The position numbers were made by a program, and so were the translations under genes. The notes beneath the pieces were generated by a model. It was given only the letters and a program-made list of their open reading frames with translations, was not told where the DNA came from and did not search any database. Of a stretch of DNA of 25,494 nt, positions 6,200 to 14,699 are shown piece by piece (position 1 is the first letter of the stretch; each line of letters begins with the position of its first letter). Source of the stretch: UBA9732 sp963649615 (GTDB lineage Bacteria; Spirochaetota; Spirochaetia; Sphaerochaetales; Sphaerochaetaceae); assembly GCA_963649615.1 (NCBI GenBank), contig CAVJIN010000021.1, positions 1 through 25,494 of the forward strand, in the 5' to 3' direction.

Positions 6200-8833
6200 C
6201 TACTTGGAAGATTTTTCTTGGAAATGCTGATTGCCATAGTATGCATTCAGATACATTTGCTTGATTTCGCTCATAAGCGGATATCTTGGGTTGGCTCCAG
6301 TACACTGGTCATCAAAGGCCTGCTCAACCATTGCATCAAGTCTGTTCAAGAAGTCTTGCTCATCAATGCCATAGTCTTTGATAGTTTCCTTGATTCCAAC
6401 TCTCTTCTTAAGATTATTAATTGCTGTAATGAGATTTTCAAGTTTTTCTTTATGGTTCTTACCGCCAAGACCAAGCTCTGTTGCAATCTTTGCATATCTC
6501 GCAAGAGTATGTGGGTGATCATACTGTGAGAAAGTTCCCATCTTTGCTGGAACTTCAGCAGAGTTAAAGCGCAAAACCTCTTCAATCATCAAAGCATTTG
6601 CAACTCCGTGTGGAAGATGGTGGAAAGCACCAAGTTTGTGAGCCATTGAGTGACAGACACCAAGGAATGCATTTGCAAAGGCCATACCAGCCATTGTTGC
6701 TGCATTAGCCATCTTTTCACGTGCTTCAACATCTGTAAGACCGTTATCATAGGCTCTTGGAAGGTACTCAAAAATAGTTTTAAGAGCCTGGAGTGCAAGG
6801 CTATCGGTATAATCGGTAGCCATCACAGAGGCATACGCTTCAAGGGCATGAGTTACAGCGTCAATGCCGGATGCAGCTGTAAGTCCTCTTGGGGCGGTCA
6901 TGTGCAAATCTGTGTCAATTATGGCCATCTTTGGAAGAAGCTCATAGTCTGCAAGTGGGTATTTAACACCAGTTGTCTCGTCTGTGATAACTGCAAATGG
7001 AGTGACCTCACTTCCAGTACCAGCAGATGTAGATATTGCAATAAAATAGGCCTTTTCACCCATCTTTGGGAAGGTGTAAACACGCTTTCTAATATCAATG
7101 AATCTCATTGCCATGTCCATAAAGTCTGCTTCTGGATGCTCGTAGAGAACCCACATGATTTTACCAGCGTCCATGGCAGAACCACCACCAAGTGCAATTA
7201 TGCAATCTGGCTGGAATGCTGTCATTTGTGCTGCACCACGCTTTGCACATGAAAGTGTTGGGTCTGGTTCAACATCAAAGAAACACTCATGAACAATTCC
7301 CATTTCATCTAACTTGTCTGTAATTGGCTTTGTGTAACCATTCTTATAAAGGAAACTGTCTGTAACAATAAATGCACGCTTTTTACCCATGACGGTCTTA
7401 AGCTCATCAAGTGCAACTGGAAGACAGCCTTTCTTAATGTATACCTTTTCAGGTGCTCTAAACCACAGCATATTCTGTCTCCTCTCTGCAACTGTTTTAA
7501 TGTTAAGAAGGTGCTTTACACCAACGTTTTCACTTACACTGTTTCCTCCCCAAGAACCACATCCAAGAGTAAGAGATGGAGTAAGTTTAAAATTGTAAAG
7601 ATCTCCAATACCACCATGAGAAGAAGGAGTATTAACCAGAATTCTGCAAGTCTTCATGCGAGCTTGGAATTCTTGAAGTTTTTCTCTCTGAGTCACTGCA
7701 TCAAGATAAATAGAAGAAGTATGACCATAACCACCGTCAGCAATAAGATGCTCAGCCTTATCGAATGCATCATCAATATCTTTTGCCTTGTACATTGCAA
7801 GAACAGGAGAAAGCTTTTCATGAGCGAATTCTTCAGAAAGCTCTACACTTTCAACTTCACCAATGAGAATCTTTGTAATTTCAGGAACCTTGATTCCGGA
7901 CAGTTCAGCAATCTTAACAGCACTCTGTCCTACTATTTTTGCATTAAGGGAGCCATTAATTAAAATAGTTTTTCTAACTTTGTCTGTTTCCTCTGGATTA
8001 AGGAAATAACATCCTCTAGCCTTGAATTCTTTCTTTACAGCATCATAGACTTTCTTATGAACAATAACAGACTGTTCTGAAGCACAAATCATACCGTTAT
8101 CAAATGTTTTTGAATGAATAATTGAGCTTACAGCTAAAACAATGTCCGCAGAATCATCAATTATTGCTGGAGTATTCCCAGGGCCAACACCAACAGCTGG
8201 CTTTCCTGAAGAATAAGCTGACTTCACCATACCAGGACCACCGGTTGCAAGAATCAAATCTGCATCTCTCATGATTAAGTTAGTAAGATCCAAACTTGGG
8301 ACATCAATCCAATCTATAATTCCTTCTGGAGCTCCTGCTTCAACAGCTGCTTCTAGGACAATTCTAGCTGCTTCAATAGTTGATTTCTTCGCTCTTGGGT
8401 GCGGGCTAATAACTATTGCGTTTCTTGTTTTAAGAGCTAAAAGACTCTTAAAAATTGCTGTTGAGGTTGGGTTTGTAGTTGGGATTACCGCTGCAATGAT
8501 TCCAACAGGTTCAGCAATCTTTGTTACTCCGTAAGCTTTGTCTTCTTCAATTACTCCACAAGTTTTGACGTGTCTATAGGCATTGTAAATATGCTCTGCT
8601 GCATAGTTGTTTTTAATTACTTTATCTTCAACAACGCCCATTCCTGTTTCTTCAACAGCCATTTTTGCCAATGGAATTCTAGCTTTGTTTGCTGCTATTG
8701 CTGCTGCTAGAAAAATACGGTCCACTTGTTCTTGTGTGTATGTAGAATACTCTTTCTGCGCGGCTCTAACACGAACTAGAGCCTTTTCCAGTGCTTCTAC
8801 ACTGTCAATTGGTACCCTTTTCTGTTCTTTCAT
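6200..8833 (-). CDS. adhE: Bifunctional acetaldehyde-CoA/alcohol dehydrogenase
   Basis: The protein has 877 residues from ATG 8833, the usual AdhE length. The N-terminal aldehyde dehydrogenase half reduces acetyl-CoA to acetaldehyde; its catalytic Cys250 lies in DNGMICASEQS. The C-terminal iron-dependent alcohol dehydrogenase half reduces acetaldehyde to ethanol, with the NADH-binding GGGSAMDAGK and iron-ligand segments SGIDAVTHALEAYAS and VCHSMAHKLGAFHHLPHG. ATG 8833 is chosen over the in-frame upstream ATG at 8950 because GGAGG (8848-8844) precedes it and the extension resembles no AdhE. It implies mixed-acid/ethanol fermentation with NAD+ regeneration. It is followed closely by the APH-like kinase. 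The 144 bases upstream show no clear Rex site or consensus promoter. Confidence 0.97.
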   Translation of the reverse strand: MKEQKRVPIDSVEALEKALVRVRAAQKEYSTYTQEQVDRIFLAAAIAANKARIPLAKMAVEETGMGVVEDKVIKNNYAAEHIYNAYRHVKTCGVIEEDKAYGVTKIAEPVGIIAAVIPTTNPTSTAIFKSLLALKTRNAIVISPHPRAKKSTIEAARIVLEAAVEAGAPEGIIDWIDVPSLDLTNLIMRDADLILATGGPGMVKSAYSSGKPAVGVGPGNTPAIIDDSADIVLAVSSIIHSKTFDNGMICASEQSVIVHKKVYDAVKKEFKARGCYFLNPEETDKVRKTILINGSLNAKIVGQSAVKIAELSGIKVPEITKILIGEVESVELSEEFAHEKLSPVLAMYKAKDIDDAFDKAEHLIADGGYGHTSSIYLDAVTQREKLQEFQARMKTCRILVNTPSSHGGIGDLYNFKLTPSLTLGCGSWGGNSVSENVGVKHLLNIKTVAERRQNMLWFRAPEKVYIKKGCLPVALDELKTVMGKKRAFIVTDSFLYKNGYTKPITDKLDEMGIVHECFFDVEPDPTLSCAKRGAAQMTAFQPDCIIALGGGSAMDAGKIMWVLYEHPEADFMDMAMRFIDIRKRVYTFPKMGEKAYFIAISTSAGTGSEVTPFAVITDETTGVKYPLADYELLPKMAIIDTDLHMTAPRGLTAASGIDAVTHALEAYASVMATDYTDSLALQALKTIFEYLPRAYDNGLTDVEAREKMANAATMAGMAFANAFLGVCHSMAHKLGAFHHLPHGVANALMIEEVLRFNSAEVPAKMGTFSQYDHPHTLARYAKIATELGLGGKNHKEKLENLITAINNLKKRVGIKETIKDYGIDEQDFLNRLDAMVEQAFDDQCTGANPRYPLMSEIKQMYLNAYYGNQHFQEKSSK

Positions 8834-8977
8834 TTGTCGTTTTCCTCCAAATATAAGAAAATCTCTTAAAACACGATAAAGGTACATGATTTTTATAAAC
8901 TTTGAACACGCATTATTGCTGATACCCATTATGTAAAAAAAACAATACAAAGAGGTATAAGGTTTAGTTATAAGAAA

Positions 8978-10591
8978 TTACATATTTAAAACATGGATAA
9001 TTTCAGGCAAAAGTTGTTTCTTTCTTGAAAGAGTATCCTGCATGTCATACACATGCTTTGACATCTCTTCGTACGAAAGTTTACTTTCAAAGGAATATTC
9101 GGTAGACAAAAGAAGGCTCTTACCCTTTAGAACATCAGTAATCATTAACAACACCCAATCCAAATGATTAAGCGCCTTAATTTTCTCCAAAGCCTGAAGA
9201 TAAATATCTTTGTAGTCATAAACATCCTGCAAGGTTGGAACCTCACATTGACCAATTCCAATACTAATGTTTGCTTCTTTATAAGTCTTAAAGTCACTTG
9301 TAATAACAGTTTCAGGATCTCTAGAGCCAAGACTACCTACATTACTGAACATAGATTTTCCAAACTCTTCAAGATTTGCCACCCCGCTCATAGGAGCAAG
9401 TCTTTCAGCAGACCAAATATCTATTCCAGTTGTTGTTGGACTTTTCAATATAATTGTATCAGATAATATTCCAGCAAGCAGAACCTTTGCTGTAGTCTTA
9501 TCTGGCACCACGTTATTTCTCAAAAAGAGCTGATATATGATAGTACAGGTACTTCCAAGAGGCTCAGAATCAATGAAAATTGGCAAGTCAGTCTTAGGCG
9601 CATCAAGCCTATGATGATCAATTATTTCCTTAATCTCTGCCGTTTCAACACCTCTAATGCTTTGGTCATGCTCGTTGTGGTCCACTAAGATTACACTGTA
9701 CTTAGGCTTTTTCAAAAAACATCGGCGCGTAACAAAACCAGCATAATTGTCTCCATCAAACACGGCAAGACCTCTGAGTTTTGAAGATGCCAGTTGTTCT
9801 TTGGCTGCATCAAAAAGATCTGTTTTTTGCAAGATTGGGCCTTGTGTTCCAAGCACGGTAGACACAGCCGGAGTCATTCTAAGTTTTCTTAAAGTCTCAG
9901 CCATGCCCTCATCTGAAACATAAACAGTACCCTCATAGCCATATATATCCAACTTTTTTTCACTAGGAAGGTCAATAACGACTATCGCTGGGACTTTTGC
10001 TTCAAGAGCTCGCTTGAATAAAGTCTCATCATAATGCATCACGAGCATCTCGCTACTTGCATCTTTAAAGCTTTGTGCATCTGCTCTAATTGATGCAGAA
10101 AACTCAACAGGCGTTCCCAGTTGAACATAGTAGCCAGGAATTACCTTTCCAAAGTTATCGGCCCTAAAAGAATAAAGCGGATATCTTTCAGAGTTATCTC
10201 TCAAAAACCAAGACGTGATATCGTCAACGCTCAAAAGACCTCTGTACTTGTCCCCGTCAAATATTGCTACAGCCGATGGCTTTGTTCTGTTATAAATAGA
10301 AACCAACTCAAAAATTGGAGCATTGAAATCTAAGACCTGTTCCCCCACTCTCATGACATCACCAACTTTTGGATGAACATCTCTCATATATGGAAGGATT
10401 GGAAGATCAAGTTTGTCAACTTGTGCTTGAACACTGTCAGACAAATGTCCACAGCGCACGGCCTTATATTCATGAATTCTGTCAATGGAACCCTTTAACA
10501 CAGCATAAGCATATGCTGAACATAAACTATCCAAATCTGGGTTTCTGTGTCCTGTAATGTACACTTCGTTCTTTAATTCGTCACTTCTCAT
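8978..10591 (-). CDS. ppaC: Family II Mn-dependent inorganic pyrophosphatase with CBS-DRTGG regulatory insert
   Basis: The 537-residue cytoplasmic enzyme hydrolyses pyrophosphate. The DHH domain opens with GHRNPDLDS (His15, Asp19, Asp21) and continues with VDHNE (about 303-307) and DHH (325-327); the DHHA2 part ends with the substrate-binding SRKKQ near the C-terminus. About 210 residues inserted between the first motifs (roughly 75-290) fit CBS, DRTGG, CBS. This is the adenine-nucleotide-regulated subtype known in Clostridium and others. The ATG at 10591 has no Shine-Dalgarno and lies about 10 bases from a -10 hexamer, so the mRNA may be leaderless. A GTG at codon 10, just before the first motif, is an alternative start. 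Confidence 0.93.
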   Translation of the reverse strand: MRSDELKNEVYITGHRNPDLDSLCSAYAYAVLKGSIDRIHEYKAVRCGHLSDSVQAQVDKLDLPILPYMRDVHPKVGDVMRVGEQVLDFNAPIFELVSIYNRTKPSAVAIFDGDKYRGLLSVDDITSWFLRDNSERYPLYSFRADNFGKVIPGYYVQLGTPVEFSASIRADAQSFKDASSEMLVMHYDETLFKRALEAKVPAIVVIDLPSEKKLDIYGYEGTVYVSDEGMAETLRKLRMTPAVSTVLGTQGPILQKTDLFDAAKEQLASSKLRGLAVFDGDNYAGFVTRRCFLKKPKYSVILVDHNEHDQSIRGVETAEIKEIIDHHRLDAPKTDLPIFIDSEPLGSTCTIIYQLFLRNNVVPDKTTAKVLLAGILSDTIILKSPTTTGIDIWSAERLAPMSGVANLEEFGKSMFSNVGSLGSRDPETVITSDFKTYKEANISIGIGQCEVPTLQDVYDYKDIYLQALEKIKALNHLDWVLLMITDVLKGKSLLLSTEYSFESKLSYEEMSKHVYDMQDTLSRKKQLLPEIIHVLNM

Positions 10592-10600
10592 AACAGCTTA

Positions 10601-10629
10601 ATAATAGTCTGCCATCCATCTACTGTCCA
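10601..10629 (-). promoter_or_regulatory. Promoter of the pyrophosphatase gene
   Basis: On the minus strand, TGGACA (10629-10624, one mismatch to the -35 consensus), a 17-base spacer and TATTAT (10606-10601, one mismatch to the -10). The expected start near 10594 lies only about three bases before the ATG. Confidence 0.6.
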
Positions 10630-10707
10630 CCCCATTTTTGGATGCAGTACAAGAAGCAAATCATGGGACAGTGCTATGCTGCACGGCCCATGATGTAGCA
10701 ACACTGT
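10622..10707. repeat. Nested inverted repeats upstream of the pyrophosphatase promoter
   Basis: Three overlapping inverted repeats occur: ATCATGGG/CCCATGAT (10660-10667 and 10687-10694, perfect 8 bp), ACTGTCC/GGACAGT (10622-10628 and 10666-10672) and ACAGTG/CACTGT (10668-10673 and 10702-10707). They share the segment 10666-10673 and so form alternative pairings. The first arm of the second repeat overlaps the -35 hexamer. Operator, cruciform or decayed element are all possible; no family was recognised. Confidence 0.5.
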
Positions 10708-10715
10708 AATGCGCC

Positions 10716-10757
10716 AAAAAATAAACCCCGGTGGATTTAATGTCCACTGGGGTTTAT
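10716..10757 (-). terminator. Intrinsic terminator of the nucleotidase-phosphatase gene
   Basis: A 15-bp stem (10757-10743 with 10735-10721, one wobble pair) with a 7-base loop has a GC-rich middle section and ends, on the minus strand, in a U-rich run (10725-10716). It starts about 24 bases after the stop codon at 10781. It separates the nucleotidase from the pyrophosphatase transcript. The plus-strand side has no long U-run, so it acts mainly in the minus direction. Confidence 0.88.
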
Positions 10758-10780
10758 ATAGTTTGTATTTAAACTAATGC

Positions 10781-13516
10781 TTACTTAGCAAGATTTGCCT
10801 TGAGAGCTGCAATTTCAGCATCTGTAAGGCCAATAGCCTTGAGGTAAGCCTGAGCACCGTACTGGAGATCAGCAGAAGAGACAGAAGTAATGTCATAATC
10901 TGCAGGAACGCCAAAGGCAGTCTTCAAAGTCTTAACAATATTGCTGTTGGCAATAGCTTCATACTTTTCTGTGCCCTTTTCTACACCATAGTAGTTGTAG
11001 TAAGTGGTCATGTAGTCTTCAACAACTTCTTGTGCAGTTGCACCCATCAAGCATTCAAGAAGAGCGGAAACAAAACCAGCTCTATCCTTGCCTTCTGTGC
11101 AGTGAACAGCATAAACACCAGGATTGTTTGCGAAGAATCTAAGACCTTCAGCAAGACCGGCCTGGAAGCTAGGATCTGCAAAGTCAACACCAAGGTTCAA
11201 GTAGATAACATTCTGCTTTGCATAGTAAGAAGTAGCAAAGCACTCTCTTGCCTCAGCAGTTGCCTGATCATCAGAAAGGTTCATGATAACTGTAACACCA
11301 GCTTTCTTGATAGCAGCATCGGCATAAGTATTACGTCCAAGCTCTGGATTGACAGGATTGCTTGTTCTGTAAAGAGAATTGCCCATACCAGTTGTCTTAA
11401 TCTGGCGGAAGTTTGCGAACTCTTCATCTGTGAGGTTTGCATAATCTTCTCTGTTGTTTGTTCTGTTGAGGTCATGAAGAATATACTCAGCAAGATATCC
11501 ACCCTGCTCATACATCTCAAACTCAACCTTAATTGGGAATGTTACGCCTTCATTTGCAACCCAGTACCAGGTCTTGTCTTCGTTTGTGACTTTGGTACCA
11601 ATCCCATAGGTGGTTGTAAAGTTACCCATGTTGATTGCCATTGAAAGATAACCAGTTTCTTTACCATCAGAATCTTTCTCAATGATGATTGCTGGCTTGC
11701 CTGTGTCAACATAAGAATAAGTTGGAACAACTGGAAGAACCAATTCTTTGTCAAGGAACTTAACAGTTACGAGGTCACCCCATGTGAAACCAAGTTCACC
11801 AAAGAAATCAGAAGCCTTGCATGTTGTGTAAAGGTTGCCGTACTTTGTTGTGAAGATGTTTGCATCAAGGTTAGAAACCTCAATTGTAAGCTCTTCTGGT
11901 TCAGCTTCAGTAATAACATGAATTCTGCCCTGTGGACCAGCATACTGTGAACCAATTACTCCACCAAGAACTTCAACAACGTAGTCCATTACAACTTCAT
12001 CAAGAGGAAGACCAGTGTCAAACTGAGCAGATGCACTTGCAAATGCATAGTATGTATCTCCACCAGCTGCAACAAAGTTGTTTGTAATTACTGCATAAGT
12101 TGCTTCTGGATCAAAAGCCTTACCATTAATGTTATTAATTGTTACACGGTTAATTGACTTTGGACCATAATATGTTGAACCTGGATAGGTCTGGTCATTC
12201 TTGTCATATTCTTTTGTAGTATCAATTGTGAACTCAATACCTGCAACCTGTGGGAAACCTCCCAAAGAAATTGGTGTGCAGAAAGTAGAAGCCTCAAGTG
12301 CCTCAAGAAGTTCAGAACCCTTTACATAAACAACAGCAACTGTGTTACCAAATGGAAGAACTGTGTTGATATCTTTCTTTGTTACATCACCAGCAGAAAC
12401 CTTAGCTCTGATACCACCACCGTTTGTAATTGCAAGAATGTTCTCAACTGGAACATCTAAGCTGTTACCATCTTTTGTAATGCACCAAAGCATTGCATCA
12501 GTGATAAGGTCACCATTGTTAGTCTCCTCAGTTCTGTTGCCAGGTTCCTTGCTACCATTGAGATCAACTTCAGAAACAGCAAACTTAATGTCATATTCTG
12601 CGTTAACTCTGTCAATGATTGTCTGAGCAACAGTTGCAACTTCAGCATTACCTACTTCAATTGTTGTTGTGTCAACAAGATAATGATCTTCAATCATACC
12701 TGTCTCATCATCAATAACAACAACACCAATGTTGGCAAATGCTGTTCCTGTTGACTGGATTGGATTGCCATCCCAGTTTGTCATGACAGTGTGGGAGTGT
12801 CCATCAATGATGAAGTCTAAGTCATGAACATTGTTCCATACATCGTAAGAAGTATTTGGCTCAGAAGAAACATCTACACCAAGATGAGCAATACAAATGA
12901 TTGAAGAACAATCATTCAGCATAAGAATATTGATGTATTCCTGTGCAAGATTGTACATTTCTTCGCCACCAATAAAGTCAAGACCCTGAATCAAAGCTGG
13001 GTTTGATTTTGTCTGTGTCTCTGGAGTAAGGAGAGAGAAGAAGCCAACCTTCATACCGCTGTCCAAGGTAAGAATTGCACAAGGGTTAGCAACTGGACTT
13101 CCATCCTTGTAGAGATTTGAGCAAAGAACTAGACCTGTTGATTGACTAAGATTAGAAACCAACTGATCAAAGCCATAGTCAAACTCATGGTTTCCCAAAG
13201 TAACAAGGTCATAACCAACAGCATTCATCATTGTTATGGCATCATACCCTTTTGATGTACTTACATAAGTTGTACCTTGGCTGTAGTCACCTGCATCAAT
13301 GAGAATGACAGTTGCTTCTCTAGCCTCATACGCCTCTTTAAGAGCAGCCATCTTTGCATAGCCTTCAATTGCTCCGTGGACGTCATTTGAATGAAGAATA
13401 ACGGTCTTACCGTAAAGATCTCCATGTGTTACTTCTTTAATTGACTGTGCGAAAACTGATGAAACAGCTAATACAGCAATCAGAAGAACCATAAACAGTT
13501 TCTTTGAATTTTTCAC
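10781..13516 (-). CDS. Secreted 5'-nucleotidase fused to SAM-hydrolase-C-like and tyrosine-phosphatase domains
   Basis: The 911-residue exported protein has a Sec signal peptide cleaved near residue 23 (SSVFA/Q). Residues about 37-535 form a UshA/5'-nucleotidase unit: metallophosphatase motifs LHSNDVHG (41-48), DAGD (74-77), GNHEFD (108-113) and GHSH (239-242), then the nucleoside-binding domain with NGGGIRA (365-371). Residues about 548-645 resemble the C-terminal barrel of SAM hydrolase (DUF62): KYGNLYTT, GDLVTV, VPTYSYVDTGKP and the AINMGN segment. Residues about 670-870 are a protein tyrosine/dual-specificity phosphatase with the P-loop HCTEGKDRAG (Cys806, Arg812). The start is GTG (13516) after AAGGAGG. 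It probably scavenges phosphate and nucleosides in the periplasm. A terminator follows. Confidence 0.88.
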   Translation of the reverse strand: MKNSKKLFMVLLIAVLAVSSVFAQSIKEVTHGDLYGKTVILHSNDVHGAIEGYAKMAALKEAYEAREATVILIDAGDYSQGTTYVSTSKGYDAITMMNAVGYDLVTLGNHEFDYGFDQLVSNLSQSTGLVLCSNLYKDGSPVANPCAILTLDSGMKVGFFSLLTPETQTKSNPALIQGLDFIGGEEMYNLAQEYINILMLNDCSSIICIAHLGVDVSSEPNTSYDVWNNVHDLDFIIDGHSHTVMTNWDGNPIQSTGTAFANIGVVVIDDETGMIEDHYLVDTTTIEVGNAEVATVAQTIIDRVNAEYDIKFAVSEVDLNGSKEPGNRTEETNNGDLITDAMLWCITKDGNSLDVPVENILAITNGGGIRAKVSAGDVTKKDINTVLPFGNTVAVVYVKGSELLEALEASTFCTPISLGGFPQVAGIEFTIDTTKEYDKNDQTYPGSTYYGPKSINRVTINNINGKAFDPEATYAVITNNFVAAGGDTYYAFASASAQFDTGLPLDEVVMDYVVEVLGGVIGSQYAGPQGRIHVITEAEPEELTIEVSNLDANIFTTKYGNLYTTCKASDFFGELGFTWGDLVTVKFLDKELVLPVVPTYSYVDTGKPAIIIEKDSDGKETGYLSMAINMGNFTTTYGIGTKVTNEDKTWYWVANEGVTFPIKVEFEMYEQGGYLAEYILHDLNRTNNREDYANLTDEEFANFRQIKTTGMGNSLYRTSNPVNPELGRNTYADAAIKKAGVTVIMNLSDDQATAEARECFATSYYAKQNVIYLNLGVDFADPSFQAGLAEGLRFFANNPGVYAVHCTEGKDRAGFVSALLECLMGATAQEVVEDYMTTYYNYYGVEKGTEKYEAIANSNIVKTLKTAFGVPADYDITSVSSADLQYGAQAYLKAIGLTDAEIAALKANLAK

Positions 13517-13615
13517 TTTGTCCTCCTTAGTTAGAGTTCATCAAAACCGATTCTATTTAAAACTATTTAATTCTACACTAAAACATGCAAGCATGCTACA
13601 AAAATCAGCCTAAAA

Positions 13616-14671
13616 TTACTTTAAAAAAGTAGCATCTCCATAGCTAAAGAACCTATATCTCTCTTGAACCGCATGCTTATAAGCATTGAGTATATGCTCT
13701 CTTCCTGCAAAAGCAGAAACCAAAACCAACAAAGTTGACTCAGGTGTATGAAAATTTGTAAGCATTTGGTTAACAATTTTAAATTCAAAGCCTGGTTTAA
13801 TAAAAAGATTTGTTGAGCTAGAACCGGCTTGCAAAAGTCCTGTTTGGCTATCTACAGCACTTTCTAGAGTTCTGACACTAGTTGTTCCAATTGCAACTAT
13901 CTTTTTCCCTTGAGCCTTGGCTTCATTTATCTTTTGGGCAACTTCTTCTGAGACATGATAGCTTTCTGTGTGCATAACATGGTCTTCAAGATTCTCTGTT
14001 CTAACAGGAAGAAAAGTACCCATTCCAACATGCAAGGTAATATGAAGAACTTCAACACCCTTATCTTCAAGTTCTTTGACTATCTCTGGAGTAAAATGTA
14101 AGCCAGCCGTAGGAGAAGCCATAGAGCCACATTCATTTGCAAAGATTGTCTGGTATCGGTTTTCATCATTAAAATCATCATCGCGCTTGATGTAAGGAGG
14201 AAGTGGAACATGACCACAAGTAAGAAAAAAGTCTTCATCAATATCTTGGTCAAATTTGACAACTTTCAAAGAAGAGCCTGAATCTTCATCATCAACATCT
14301 TTTTCAATGCATCCATGGCAATATAGGACATTGTTTGCGTCAAAAAACGAATAAGACTTACCCGGTTTTTGCTTCTTGCTTTTGGAAACCATGGCCTGCC
14401 ATCTATCAGGACCAAGAGCACCCGTGAAAAGAAATTCTACCTTGCCACCAGTTTCAGAAAGACCAAAAACTCTAGCCTTTCTTACACGAGTATCGTTAAC
14501 AACAACAACACTATTTGGTTCAACAAAAGAAGGAAAATCCTTAACCATTGAATCTTGATATTCACCAGTCTTCCTATCAATAACTAGAAGTCTGTCATCA
14601 CCACGCCTTTCTACTGGAGTTTGTGCAATAAGCTCCTGTGGCAAATCAAAAGTAAACTCACTTATTTTCAT
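13616..14671 (-). CDS. queA: tRNA preQ1(34) S-adenosylmethionine ribosyltransferase-isomerase
   Basis: The 351-residue cytoplasmic enzyme transfers and isomerises the ribosyl group of SAM to preQ1 at the wobble position of tRNA, giving epoxyqueuosine. The whole length matches QueA: start FTFDLPQELIAQTPVERRGDDRLLV, VVVNDTRV, the central FANECGSMASPTAGLHFT and the C-terminal LTNFHTPESTLLVLVSAFAG. Length is normal. AGAGGC precedes the ATG. It follows ruvB by 28 bases on the same strand, a ruvAB-queA order seen widely in bacteria, and probably closes the lepB-hemW-yebC-ruv operon. The nucleotidase gene begins 99 bases later with no strong terminator between, so read-through is possible. Confidence 0.97.
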   Translation of the reverse strand: MKISEFTFDLPQELIAQTPVERRGDDRLLVIDRKTGEYQDSMVKDFPSFVEPNSVVVVNDTRVRKARVFGLSETGGKVEFLFTGALGPDRWQAMVSKSKKQKPGKSYSFFDANNVLYCHGCIEKDVDDEDSGSSLKVVKFDQDIDEDFFLTCGHVPLPPYIKRDDDFNDENRYQTIFANECGSMASPTAGLHFTPEIVKELEDKGVEVLHITLHVGMGTFLPVRTENLEDHVMHTESYHVSEEVAQKINEAKAQGKKIVAIGTTSVRTLESAVDSQTGLLQAGSSSTNLFIKPGFEFKIVNQMLTNFHTPESTLLVLVSAFAGREHILNAYKHAVQERYRFFSYGDATFLK

Positions 14672-14699
14672 TGGGAAAGCCTCTTAATAATTAATTACT

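Noticed and set aside
5465..6529. 354-codon open frame on the plus strand
   Set aside because: It lies antisense to the APH-like kinase and the end of adhE, both with clear motifs. It has no Shine-Dalgarno and no recognisable domain, and is a by-product of codon bias.
6650..7252. 200-codon plus-strand open frame, and similar ones at 11030-11644 and 7511-7963
   Set aside because: All are antisense to AdhE or the nucleotidase, with Cys/Ser-rich composition typical of shadow frames and no family resemblance.
8834..8977. Rex operator, promoter or terminator between the pyrophosphatase and adhE genes
   Set aside because: I looked for TTGTGA-like palindromes and -35/-10 pairs; only mismatched or wrongly spaced hexamers (for example TTTACA at 8937-8932 with AATAAT 14 bases on) were found. 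A 4-bp stem before a T-run is too weak to call a terminator.
13570..13600. CATGC/GCATG hairpin followed by TTTT as a terminator between queA and the nucleotidase gene
   Set aside because: Only five pairs with a two-base loop and a broken T-run; not convincing.
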